From assembly GCA_003151495.1 (NCBI GenBank), contig PLXR01000147.1:24444-88443 (forward strand): 64,000 nucleotides of DNA. Direction: 5' to 3'. Both the position numbers and the translations under genes were made by a program. The stretch's first letter is position 1; each line of letters begins with the position of its first letter. This stretch comes from Opitutaceae bacterium. GTDB lineage: Bacteria > Verrucomicrobiota > Verrucomicrobiia > Opitutales > Opitutaceae. The notes under the pieces were generated by a model, which worked only from the letters and a program-made list of their open reading frames with translations, ran no database searches and was not told the origin of the DNA. Positions 41,813 to 51,100 of this stretch are shown here, one piece after another.

Positions 41813-43171
41813 ATGACCCAAGGAAACGGTCAACCCACCTCCGCCGCGCCCGCGGCCGCCCAACCCGCGGCCGCCCAGGCCACGACGATAAAGCCCACGG
41901 ACCTCCGCGGGATCCTCCAGTACGTCCCGAGGTTCCAGGGCCAGATCTTCGTGATCGCCGTCGACGGCTCGATCGTGGCGGATGAGAACTTCGGCAACCT
42001 CCTGGTCGACATCGCGGTGCTGCGCAGCCTGGGGATCAAGGTCGTCCTCGTGCACGGGATCGGCCACCAGCTCCAGGAGCTCTCGACGCTCCGCGGGATA
42101 CCGATCTCCAACACCGACGGGACGGGAATCACCGACCCCGCAACCCTGGACCTCGCAATCCGCGCCTCATCGCGGGTCTCCCACCTCATCCTCGAGGGCC
42201 TGACCGGGAGCGCGCTCAAGGCCGTCATCACGAACGCGGTGCGCGCCGTGCCGGTGGGCATCATCAAGGGCGTGGACCAGCAGCTCACGGGAAAGGTCGA
42301 CCGGATCGACAAGGAGCTGATCACGGCGCTCATCGAGCGCCAGGTCGTGCCGCTCGTTTCCCCCGTGGCGTTCGGACCCGACGGCAAGTCGCTCAGGGTG
42401 AATTCCGACCTCCTCGCCGCCGAGATGGCGGAGGCGCTCCATGCGACCAAGATCATCTACCTTGCGCCGAACGCGGGACTCGAGATCGAGGGCGGCGTGA
42501 CCCGCGAGATCTCGGTCGACGCCCTTCGCACCCTCCTTAACGAGCACCCCGAGAAGATCGCCGACTCCAGCAGGAGCAAGGTGACCTACGCCATCCGGGC
42601 CATCGAGACCGGGACGCCGCGGGTCCACGTCGTCGACGGCCGCGTGTTCGATGGGCTCCTGAACGAGATCTTCTCCAACGAGGGCGTCGGCTCGCTCATC
42701 TACGGCAACGACTACCAGCAGATCCGCACGGCGGCCCGCCGGGACGCGAGGCTCCTCTACAACCTCACACGCAACGCGGTCAGGCGCGAGGAGCTGATCC
42801 ACCGCACCCAGCAGGCGATCGAGAAGAACATCGACCAGTTCTTCCTCTTCGAGGTCGACGAGGCGATCATCGCCTGCGTCACACTCGTCCCCTACCCCGA
42901 CAATCCCGAGACGGCGGAGGTCGGCTCGCTCTACGTCCTTCCCTTCTACCACAACCGCGGGATAGGGAAGAAGATGGTGGAATTCGCGTGCCTCCAGGCC
43001 AAGGAGCGCGGCGCGAAGAAGGTGATAGCGCTCTCGACGCAGAGCTTCGGGTTCTTCACGAACGTGTGCGGTTTCGAGGAGAGCACGAAGGAGATCCTGC
43101 CCGAGGCCAGGCTCAAGCTCTACGAGGACAACGGCCGCAACGCGCGGGTCCTCGTGAAAAATATCGCGTAA
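41813..43171 (+). CDS. argA: Amino-acid N-acetyltransferase (N-acetylglutamate synthase)
   Basis: 452 residues. The N-terminal part (about 35-300) is the amino-acid-kinase-like domain (VVLVHGIGHQLQELSTLRG). The C-terminal GNAT domain (about 310-450) includes VGSLYVLPFYHNRGIGKKM with the acetyl-CoA binding Arg/Gly motif. It catalyses the first step of arginine synthesis, glutamate plus acetyl-CoA. The Ala/Gln-rich N-terminal 25 residues (PAAAQPAAAQATT) are unusual and probably disordered. It is co-directional with the preceding permease (85 bases apart) but they seem functionally unrelated. Confidence 0.92.
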   Translation: MTQGNGQPTSAAPAAAQPAAAQATTIKPTDLRGILQYVPRFQGQIFVIAVDGSIVADENFGNLLVDIAVLRSLGIKVVLVHGIGHQLQELSTLRGIPISNTDGTGITDPATLDLAIRASSRVSHLILEGLTGSALKAVITNAVRAVPVGIIKGVDQQLTGKVDRIDKELITALIERQVVPLVSPVAFGPDGKSLRVNSDLLAAEMAEALHATKIIYLAPNAGLEIEGGVTREISVDALRTLLNEHPEKIADSSRSKVTYAIRAIETGTPRVHVVDGRVFDGLLNEIFSNEGVGSLIYGNDYQQIRTAARRDARLLYNLTRNAVRREELIHRTQQAIEKNIDQFFLFEVDEAIIACVTLVPYPDNPETAEVGSLYVLPFYHNRGIGKKMVEFACLQAKERGAKKVIALSTQSFGFFTNVCGFEESTKEILPEARLKLYEDNGRNARVLVKNIA

Positions 43172-43217
43172 CCATTCGGCCACTTCGGCGTCTATGATTT
43201 TGCATATCATACACGCC

Positions 43218-43613
43218 ATGAACCCCATCCTCAACAGCCCCTCCCCGTCCTGGCGCACCGCGCTTCTGCGCCCGGCACTCGCCGCCGCCCTCGGGTCGGC
43301 ACTGTCACTCACGACGGGCTGCGTCGTCGCCGTCAGGCCGATGCCGCCCCCTCCTCCCGCCGCGGAGGTCTACACCGAGCCCTCGGAGGTTGTCGTCGCC
43401 CAGGAGCCCCCCGCCCCCTACACCGAGGTCATCGGGATAGCCCCGGGACCGGGCTTCTTATGGGTCGGAGGGTACTGGCACTGGTACGGCAACCGCTGGG
43501 TGTGGTACCGTGGCCACTACGCCCGTCCGCCGCACGCCGGCGGGCACTGGGTCGGTCCCCGCTACGTGATCCGCGGCGGAAGCCGGATCTACGTCCGCGG
43601 CTACTGGCGCTGA
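43218..43613 (+). CDS. WXXGXW-repeat lipoprotein
   Basis: 131 residues from ATG 43218 (an in-frame ATG at 43194 adds eight). The signal peptide ends in a lipobox (SLTTGC, Cys34). After a proline-rich linker, aromatic WXXGXW-like repeats appear (GYWHWYGNRWVWYRGHY, GGHWVGPRY). Such repeats are found in outer-membrane or envelope lipoproteins of unknown function. It lies just downstream of argA on the same strand and converges with RidA. Confidence 0.8.
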   Translation: MNPILNSPSPSWRTALLRPALAAALGSALSLTTGCVVAVRPMPPPPPAAEVYTEPSEVVVAQEPPAPYTEVIGIAPGPGFLWVGGYWHWYGNRWVWYRGHYARPPHAGGHWVGPRYVIRGGSRIYVRGYWR

Positions 43614-43629
43614 GGCCCGGGGACCGGGC

Positions 43630-44094
43630 TCAGTCCCGCACCTCGACGACGACCTGGATCTCGGCCGTGGCCCCGCGGGGAAGCCCGTTCACGGCCACGG
43701 CCGCCCTCGCGTGGCGGCCCGCTTCGCCGAAGACCTTCAGGAAAAGGTCGCTCGCCCCGTTGATGACGGCCGGGCTGTCTGCAAAACCGTCGACCGCGTT
43801 CACGTACCCGCTCACGAACACCACCCGCGCGACCCTGTCTAGGGAGCCGAGCGCCGCCCTGATGTTGGCGAGCGTGTTGAGGGCGCAGGACTCGGCGGCC
43901 TTTGCCCCGGCCTCCACCGTCTGCTCCCGCCCGACCTGGCCCGCGTGGGTGAGCTTACCGTCCCTCATCGGGAGCGTGCCCGCGCAATAGAGGAGGTTTC
44001 CCGTGCGGACGCTCGGGACATAGCTGCCGGCGGCGGCCGGCGGCTGGGGAAGCGAAAGGCCTAGCTCGGCAAGCTTTGACTCGGGGTTGCTCAT
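43630..44094 (-). CDS. RidA-family protein (YjgF/YER057c/UK114)
   Basis: 154 residues from MSNPESKLAELGLSLPQPPA. The family core is AAGSYVPSVRTGNLLYCAG with DGKLTHAGQVG and ANIRAALGSLDRVARVVFVSGYV, and the C-terminal GATAEIQVVVEV; this is the YjgH/LPXG-like longer subgroup. Canonical RidA hydrolyses reactive enamines or imines formed by PLP enzymes such as threonine dehydratase, but the longer group lacks a proven activity and the catalytic arginine position should be checked. It is divergent from the purine permease, with which it could share a promoter region (44095-44187). Confidence 0.85.
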   Translation of the reverse strand: MSNPESKLAELGLSLPQPPAAAGSYVPSVRTGNLLYCAGTLPMRDGKLTHAGQVGREQTVEAGAKAAESCALNTLANIRAALGSLDRVARVVFVSGYVNAVDGFADSPAVINGASDLFLKVFGEAGRHARAAVAVNGLPRGATAEIQVVVEVRD

Positions 44095-44187
44095 GGGGGG
44101 ACTCTCGCCCGCCGCGCCCCCGATGAGAACCAAAAACTGGCGTTGCACGGACGCGCGCAATAGGCCACACACTGCCCAGCCCAACGC

Positions 44188-45522
44188 ATGGTATCTCGCT
44201 TTTTCAAACTCGAAGACCGCGGCTCAACGCCCTTTCGGGAATTCCAGGCAGGACTGACGACGTTCGCGGCGATGGCGTACATCCTCGCGGTGAACCCCTC
44301 GATACTGGCGAACACCGGGATGGATCGGGGGGCCCTTGTCACGGTGACCGCCATCACGGCCGCGATGGCGACCACGCTCATGGCCCTCTTCACGAACTAC
44401 CCGATCGCGATGGCGCCCGGGATGGGCATCAACGCCTTCTTCACGTTCACGATATGCCTGGCCAAGGGCGTGCCCTGGAGCGAGGCGCTCGGGATGGTGT
44501 TCGTCAATGGCGTCATCTTTCTCTCCCTCTCCGTGACGGGCGTCCGGGAGAAGATCATAGCCTCGATCCCCCTCGGCCTCAAGATAGCGGTCACCTGCGG
44601 CGTCGGCCTCTTCATCGCCTTCATCGGACTCAAGAACGGGGGCGTCATTGCGGGCAACGCGGCGACGTTTGTCGGCCCGGGGGACTTCACCGCGGGGCCG
44701 GCCAAGCTCTGCCTGGCGGGGATCGTGCTGACCGCCCTCCTCGTCGCGCGCAAGGTGCCCGGGGCCATCGTCCTCGGCATCCTCTCGATCACGATCATAG
44801 GGCTCTTCACGTCCAACGGCGCCGGAGGGCGGGTGACGGACCTTTCCGCGGGGATATTCTCCCTTCCCCATTCGGCGTCGCCGGTGTTCCTCAAGCTGAC
44901 CTTCAATTTCCTGAAGTCCTGGAAGACGGTCCTGGAGGCCCTTCCCTTCATCTTCACGCTCCTCTTGGTCGACATGTTCGACAACATAGGGACCCTTATT
45001 GGCGTCACCAAGCGCGCGGGGCTCCTTAACAAGGACGGGGTCCTTCCCAAGGCAGGGCGGGCGCTGCTGGCGGACTCGATCGCGACCATCCTGTCTGCGC
45101 TCTGCGGGACCTCGACGGTCGTCAGCTACATAGAATCCGCGTCGGGCGTGGAGGCGGGCGGCCGCACCGGGCTGACGGCCCTTTGGGTCGGCTTCTTCAT
45201 GCTGACGGCCCTCTTCCTCTCGCCCCTCATCCTCGCCATTCCCGCCTGCGCGACCGCGCCCGCTCTGGTCATCGTGGGAATCTTCATGATGCAGTCGGTG
45301 GTCGAGATCGACATGACCGAGTTCGAGACGGCGGCGCCCGCGGTACTCACGATCTTCGCGATCCCGCTCACCTTCAGCATCGCCCAGGGGATAGGGATTG
45401 GGCTCATCTGCTCGGTGCTCCTGAGCGTCGGGCTCGGGAAGGCCCGTCAGGTCCCGCCGATCGGCTACGGCGTGGCGGCCATGTTCTTCCTGTCCTTCTT
45501 CAAGATCTGGCCCTTCAAGTGA
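44188..45522 (+). CDS. NCS2-type purine permease (guanine/hypoxanthine-like)
   Basis: 444 residues. AMAYILAVNPSILANTG and AMAPGMGINAFFTFTICL are the AzgA/PbuG signatures, and the substrate-side motif continues with CGTSTVVSYIESASGVEAGGRTGL. About 12-14 membrane helices. The group imports purine bases with protons. This permease lies in the same window as two exported deaminases (28689, 51831), which suggests an external purine-salvage route. The first gene of a tight rightward run with the ABC permease and EamA genes. Confidence 0.92.
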   Translation: MVSRFFKLEDRGSTPFREFQAGLTTFAAMAYILAVNPSILANTGMDRGALVTVTAITAAMATTLMALFTNYPIAMAPGMGINAFFTFTICLAKGVPWSEALGMVFVNGVIFLSLSVTGVREKIIASIPLGLKIAVTCGVGLFIAFIGLKNGGVIAGNAATFVGPGDFTAGPAKLCLAGIVLTALLVARKVPGAIVLGILSITIIGLFTSNGAGGRVTDLSAGIFSLPHSASPVFLKLTFNFLKSWKTVLEALPFIFTLLLVDMFDNIGTLIGVTKRAGLLNKDGVLPKAGRALLADSIATILSALCGTSTVVSYIESASGVEAGGRTGLTALWVGFFMLTALFLSPLILAIPACATAPALVIVGIFMMQSVVEIDMTEFETAAPAVLTIFAIPLTFSIAQGIGIGLICSVLLSVGLGKARQVPPIGYGVAAMFFLSFFKIWPFK

Positions 45523-45528
45523 CCCGGC

Positions 45529-45540
45529 GGAGGTGCCTCC
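45529..45540 (+). promoter_or_regulatory. Shine-Dalgarno within a small self-complementary element
   Basis: GGAGGTGCCTCC immediately precedes the ATG at 45541. GGAGGT is a strong ribosome binding site, but CCTCC directly pairs with it. A GGAG/CTCC stem with a four-base loop could hide the site, and coupling from the upstream stop (TGA, 45520-45522) could open it. The predicted stem is short and its effect untested. Confidence 0.35.
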
Positions 45541-47235
45541 ATGTCCCGGACCTCGGCCAGGCTCGTCTTCCTTCTCTCCGCGGCCTTCTTCGGGGCCTTC
45601 TTCCTCTGGCCCGTCCTTCAGATCCTAAGGGGCGGGTTCATCGACGCCGACGGCCGGCTGACCTTCGCGTTCCTCCGGACGCTGCTCACCGATCCGACCT
45701 ACCTCGGGGCCCTGCGCAACTCGCTCCTCCTTGCGTGCGCCGGCACGGCGATCGCCGTCGCGATCGCGCTCCCTCTCGCATACATCTCCGACAGGTTCCT
45801 GTTTCCGCTGAAGGGGTTCCTCAACTCTGCGGTTCTCGTCCCGATGATCCTGCCGCCCTTCGTCGGCGCGATCGGGATAAAGCAGATCTTCGGGCAGTAC
45901 GGCGCCGTTAACGCGCTGATCGTCGCCCTGGGCCTCAGGCCCCACGGCTGGACCTTCGACTGGTTCGCGGCGAACCAGTTCTGGGGCGTGGCGGTCGTGG
46001 AGGGGCTCTCCCTCTACCCGATCATCTACCTGAACGCGGTCGCGGCGCTCGCGAACATCGACCCTGCCATGGAGGAGGCCGCCCAGAACCTCGGCTGCAC
46101 CGGCCTGAGGCGCTTCTGGAAGATAACGCTCCCGCTTATCCAGCCGGGGCTCTTCGCGGGCGGAACGATCGTGTTCATCTGGGTGTTCACCGAGCTCGGG
46201 ACGCCGCTCGTCTTCGACTACGCCCAGGTCACGAGCGTCCAGATCTTCTACGGGCTCAAGGACATAGGTGGAAACCCGTTTCCCTATGCGCTCGTCGCGG
46301 TCATGCTCGTGAGCTCGATCCTCCTTTACGCCGTCGGCAAGGGGATCTTCGGCAGGCAGGGGTACGCGATGATGGCGAAGGCGACATCGGCCGCGGGCGC
46401 GAAGGCGCTTCCCCGCGGGCAGGCGTGGCTCTGCACCGCCATCTTCTGCTCCGTCGCGTTCATCGCGATCCTGCCGCACCTGGCCGTCGTCCTCATCGCC
46501 TCGTCCAGGGACTGGTATGCAAGCGTGCTCCCGAGCGGATTCACCCTCGGCAACTACAGGGCCGCGCTCGGCCACGAGCTCACCGTGCCGGCGATCGCTA
46601 ACAGCCTCAAGTTTGCGAGCATATCGACCGTGGTGGATGTCTTCCTCGGGGTCGCGATCGCGTACGTCGTCGTCCGCACGAGGCTCGCCGGCAGGCATGT
46701 CCTCGACTTCATGTCCATGCTCCCGCTCGCGGTCCCCGGGATCGTGCTGGCTTTCGGCTACCTCGCGATGTCCCAGGAAGGGCGGTTCTTCAGCTTCTTA
46801 AATCCCGTGAGGAACCCGACGGTGCTCCTGATCGTCGCATACTCGATCCGGCGGCTCCCCTACGTCGTGCGATCGGCGGCGGCGGGCTTCCAGCAGTCGA
46901 GCGTCACGCTCGAGGAGGCCGCTGAGAACCTCGGGTGCCCGCCGCTCAGGGCCATGATCAAGGTGACGCTCCCCCTGATCGCGGCGAACCTCATGGCCGG
47001 GGCCCTCCTCGCGTTCGCCTTCGCGATGCTCGAGGTCAGCGACTCGATCATCCTCGCGCAGAAGATGGTCTATTTCCCGATAACAAAGGCCATCCTGGAG
47101 CTCTTCCAGCTCCTCGGGGACGGCAAGTTCCTGGCCTGCGCGCTCGGGGTCTGGGCGATGGTCTTCCTGGGGACCATGGTCGCCGGCATTAGCCTGCTCC
47201 TCGGCAAGAGGCTTGGCGCCATCTTCCGGGTCTGA
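45541..47235 (+). CDS. Fused two-domain ABC permease, iron(III)/FbpB-like
   Basis: 564 residues with about 12 membrane helices in two homologous halves. Each half has the EAA-loop that docks the ATPase: EEAAQNLGCTGLRRFWKIT and EEAAENLGCPPLRAMIKVT. This is the Fe(III) or similar cation/anion permease type. It has no adjacent binding protein or ATPase; the only candidates in the window are at 61288-64000 on the opposite strand. The start at 45541 follows a strong but possibly masked Shine-Dalgarno sequence. Confidence 0.9.
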   Translation: MSRTSARLVFLLSAAFFGAFFLWPVLQILRGGFIDADGRLTFAFLRTLLTDPTYLGALRNSLLLACAGTAIAVAIALPLAYISDRFLFPLKGFLNSAVLVPMILPPFVGAIGIKQIFGQYGAVNALIVALGLRPHGWTFDWFAANQFWGVAVVEGLSLYPIIYLNAVAALANIDPAMEEAAQNLGCTGLRRFWKITLPLIQPGLFAGGTIVFIWVFTELGTPLVFDYAQVTSVQIFYGLKDIGGNPFPYALVAVMLVSSILLYAVGKGIFGRQGYAMMAKATSAAGAKALPRGQAWLCTAIFCSVAFIAILPHLAVVLIASSRDWYASVLPSGFTLGNYRAALGHELTVPAIANSLKFASISTVVDVFLGVAIAYVVVRTRLAGRHVLDFMSMLPLAVPGIVLAFGYLAMSQEGRFFSFLNPVRNPTVLLIVAYSIRRLPYVVRSAAAGFQQSSVTLEEAAENLGCPPLRAMIKVTLPLIAANLMAGALLAFAFAMLEVSDSIILAQKMVYFPITKAILELFQLLGDGKFLACALGVWAMVFLGTMVAGISLLLGKRLGAIFRV

Positions 47236-47252
47236 GCGGCGCCCCCGTTCCC

Positions 47253-48110
47253 ATGGCCCTCCTTCTCGTCGTCTCCCTCATCTGGGCCTTCTCATTCGGG
47301 CTCATCAAGGGCCTCGCGGGCCTCGACTCGACCGCGGTCGCGGTCCTGAGGACGCTGATCTCGCTCCTCGTCTTCGCCCCGTTCTTCCGGAAGGGGGGAT
47401 TGGGAGGATCCCAGATGGCGAGGCTCGCCCTGATCGGAGCCCTGCAGTTCGGGGCTGTCTACCTGCTTTACCTGCGCTCCTACGCCCACCTGCACGCCTA
47501 CGAGGTCGCGCTCTTCACGATCACGACCCCCATCTTCGTGGCCGCGATCGACGCGCTTGCCGAGCGGCGATGGAGCGGCCGCTATGCGGCCGCGGCCGCC
47601 CTCTCCGTCGCGGGGGCGGGCGTCGTTCTCTGGAAGGCCGTGGGGGACGCGGGCATCCTCGGGGGCTTCGTGCTGGTGCAGCTCTCCAACGTGTGCTTCG
47701 CAGGGGGCCAAGTGGCCTGGCGCCGGGAGAGGGCGCGCCTGCCCGCGGGCTCGGGCGACGCCTCCGTCTTCGCCCTGCTCTACGCGGGCGCCTTCGTGCT
47801 CACGCTCTCGGTCTCGCACTTCACGACGGACTGGCACGGGTTCGCGGCGAGCCGCTCCCAGTGGGCCACCATAGCCTACCTGGGCGCGGTCGCCTCGGGC
47901 ATCGGGTTCTTCCTGTGGAATGTGGGGGCCACGCGCGTCAACGCGGGCGCCCTCGCGGCGCTCAACAACGCCAAGATCCCCCTCGGGATCGCCTGCTCGC
48001 TCCTCGTCTTCGGGGAGACGGCCAACATCCCCCGGCTTGTGGCCGGGGGCGTGGTCATGGCGCTCGGGGTTTGGGCCGCCGGCAGGGGCGCGGACCCCGC
48101 CGCGCCCTGA
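47253..48110 (+). CDS. EamA/DMT-superfamily transporter
   Basis: 285 residues, ten predicted helices in two EamA repeats (first at about 5-125, second at about 135-275). FSFGLIKGLAGLDSTAVAVL and GALAALNNAKIPLGIACSLL are the repeat-specific conserved parts. Members export or import metabolites such as amino acids; substrate unknown. It is 17 bases after the ABC permease and probably in the same operon. Confidence 0.88.
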   Translation: MALLLVVSLIWAFSFGLIKGLAGLDSTAVAVLRTLISLLVFAPFFRKGGLGGSQMARLALIGALQFGAVYLLYLRSYAHLHAYEVALFTITTPIFVAAIDALAERRWSGRYAAAAALSVAGAGVVLWKAVGDAGILGGFVLVQLSNVCFAGGQVAWRRERARLPAGSGDASVFALLYAGAFVLTLSVSHFTTDWHGFAASRSQWATIAYLGAVASGIGFFLWNVGATRVNAGALAALNNAKIPLGIACSLLVFGETANIPRLVAGGVVMALGVWAAGRGADPAAP

Positions 48111-48195
48111 CGGGTGCAGGAATTTTCGGGGGATTCTAGGTTCTATCGACTCAAACCGCCTAGAAGCGGCACTTCCGGGGTCCATCCTTGGGGAG

Positions 48196-51100
48196 ATGCA
48201 GGGAAGCCCGCTCCATGTCCCACCCGCCCCGATCCGCAGGGCGATGGGCATTGCCTGCGCCGCGCTGGCCCTGGGATTCCCGGCGAGAGGGATCGCCGCG
48301 TCCGCCGGGTCGAGCCATCCCGCGTCCGGGCCCTATTCCCCGGTGGACCAGGCGTCATGGGGCTCGGCCGCCTGGCCCCTCGGGGCGACGTTCACGGCCG
48401 GTGCGGGCAGCACCCTGCAGGTAGGCGTGTACTCGGCCAACGCCACGGCCGTCGTCCTCGAGGTCTACCTGTCCGATACCGGGCATGACGCCGCGTACGA
48501 CTACTCCATGGTGAAGGGCCCCGACAGCGTCTGGCGGGCGGCCGTCGCCGGTGCGCCCGCCTACACGCTGTACGCCTTCCGGGCATGGGGGCCGAACTGG
48601 ACCTATGACGGGGCGTGGACCCGGGGCAACTCCACCGCCGGATTCATCTCCGACTGCGACGCCCAGGGAAACCGGTTCAATCCGAACAAGGTGCTCTTTG
48701 ATCCCTACGCGCGCGAGCTTTCCCACAACACCTACACCCCGGCCATGCTGGCCGCGGGCGAGAGCTACTCGATGTACACGAGCGGGGGCACGGACGTCGC
48801 CTCATCACAGACCTACTCGGGCTCGCTCTCGGGGGGCGTGCCGGTCAACTGCCGAAACGTGGACACGGGCCACTTTGCCCCCAAGGCCGTCGCATTCGAG
48901 GACACGGCGCCCACCGGCCCGCGGCCCGGCCTCCAGCAGAAGGATGCCATCATCTACGAGACCCACCTGAAAGGGCTCACGGCGCACCCCTCGAGCATCA
49001 ATCTGACGACCCTCCTTTCCGCATACTCGGGCTTCCAGGACGCCGCGAACGTCCCGGACGGCCTCAGGGGCACGTATGCGGGGGCCGCCTACATGGCGGG
49101 CTACCTGAAGGACCTGGGTTTCAACACGGTGGAATTCCTCCCGGTCCAGGAGACCGACAATGCGGCGGACTCGACGAACGCGCCGACCTCGAGCGGCGGG
49201 GGTTATTGGTGCTACTACACCTACGGTTTCTTCGCGCCGGACAGGCGCTTCTCGAGCAACCAGTCCCTCGGGGGGCCGACCGCCGAGTTCAAGGCGATGG
49301 TGGCCTCCTTCCACAGGGCCGGGATAGAGGTCTACCTGGACGTGGTCTACAACCACTCCGGCGAAGGCGGCGTCTGGGACTCGAGCACGGCGGGGCAGGC
49401 GGAGGTCACCTTCTTCCGGGGGCTCGACAACGCGTCCTACTACACCCTCGTCGCGGGAACGCCCAAGTACTACTGGGTAAGCACGGGCGTCGGAACAAAC
49501 ATGAACGCCGGCTCGGCCCCGGTCCGGAAGCTCGTCACCGACTCGCTGGCCTACTGGTCGACCACGATGGGGATCGACGGGTTCCGGTTCGATGAGGCGG
49601 CGGAACTTGGGCGCAACGGGTCCTCCAATTTCTCGACCGGCGCACCCCTCCTCCAATCCATCGCCTCCATGGCAAGCACCGGAGGGTTCAAGATCATCGC
49701 GGAGCCCTGGGACGGGAACGACGGCGGGGAGATCGGCAACTTTCCCGAGGGGTGGGCCTGCTGGAACGGCAACTACCGCGATTCCGTGAGGCAGTACATG
49801 ACCGGGAACGTCACCGGCTACGTGGGGGGCGCCGGCGGCCTCGGGTACGCGGACGCGTTCAACGGCGACCCGGCCAAGATGACCGCCGAGGGCGGGCCCC
49901 AGATGTCCGTGAACATGGTCGTGTGCCACGACGGCTTCAACATGACCGACCTGGTGAGCTACGGGACGCCCCCCTCGAGCTCGAGCCTCCACTGGCCCTT
50001 CGGGCCGGAGCAGGACGGGGGCGCCGACAACAGCTCCTCCTGGGGCGGCAACCCGACGCTCCGGCGCCAGGCAATCCGGGACTTCTGGACCTACCAGGTC
50101 CTCAGCCGGGGGCTCCCGATGATGGTCTGGGGCGACGAGTTCGGCAGGACGGTCAACGGCAACAACAATTCCTACAACATCGACTCGGTCGCGACCTGGA
50201 ACAACTACGCCATGATCGCGACCAACAGCCCGGATTCCGTGCCGACAGGGGACGCGACCGGCGGGACCATGCCCTACGACAACAACCTGGGCTCCTTCGC
50301 CGGGGGCGTGAACGGGAACTTCGCATTCCTTCAGTACCTGCTGCACCTGCGGGCCGCGCATCCCGCCTTCCGCCAGGGCGACTACTCGGAGCCGATCACA
50401 TTCGCGAACGCCGACGGGTCGGGTGGATTCGAACAGACCTCCACCGCGTCCGTCGAGATCCACGTCCACGGGTCCCAGGTCGGCGACGACGACTTCCTGG
50501 TCCTTAGCAACATGGCGGCCTCCGCGGTTGCCTACACGGTACCCGCCCCGCCCGCCGGCGCCGGCTGGGCGCGGATCATCGACACGGGCAGCCCGTCGGA
50601 GAACGTCGCGAATTCCTGGGCCGTCGCGTCCGCCGCGTCCGTCAGCGGGACGTGCGCCGTTGGCGCCCAGTCAATCGTCGTCCTGGAGTCCGTGAGCCCG
50701 GCCCCGTCGATATCGGCGCAGCCCTTCGGCGCCACGGTGCTCGCGGGCCAGAATGCGACCTTCTCGGTCACCGCCTCGGGCCCGGGCGCGCTTTCCTACA
50801 TGTGGCAGGAGCTCCCTAGCGGCGGGACCGCGTGGTCGAACCTGTCCGACGGGGGCGCCTTCGGAGGCACCCAGACGGCCTCGCTCTCCGTGTCCGGCGC
50901 GACCGCCTCGATGTCGGGCGCCGAGTTCCGCGTCGTGGTGACCGACGCCACCGGCTCGGCGACAAGCGCCGCGGCGACCCTCTACGTTAACACGGGCTCC
51001 TCGACCGTGCGCCTCATCAACATATCCACCCGCGCCCAGGTTGGCACCGGCGGCAACATCCTGATCCCCGGATTTGTCGTGAGCGGCGCGGGGACGGAGA

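Noticed and set aside
48805..50469. Long minus-strand open frame across the isoamylase
   Set aside because: Antisense to the intact GH13 active-site motifs; Gly/Arg/Val-rich composition without a domain.
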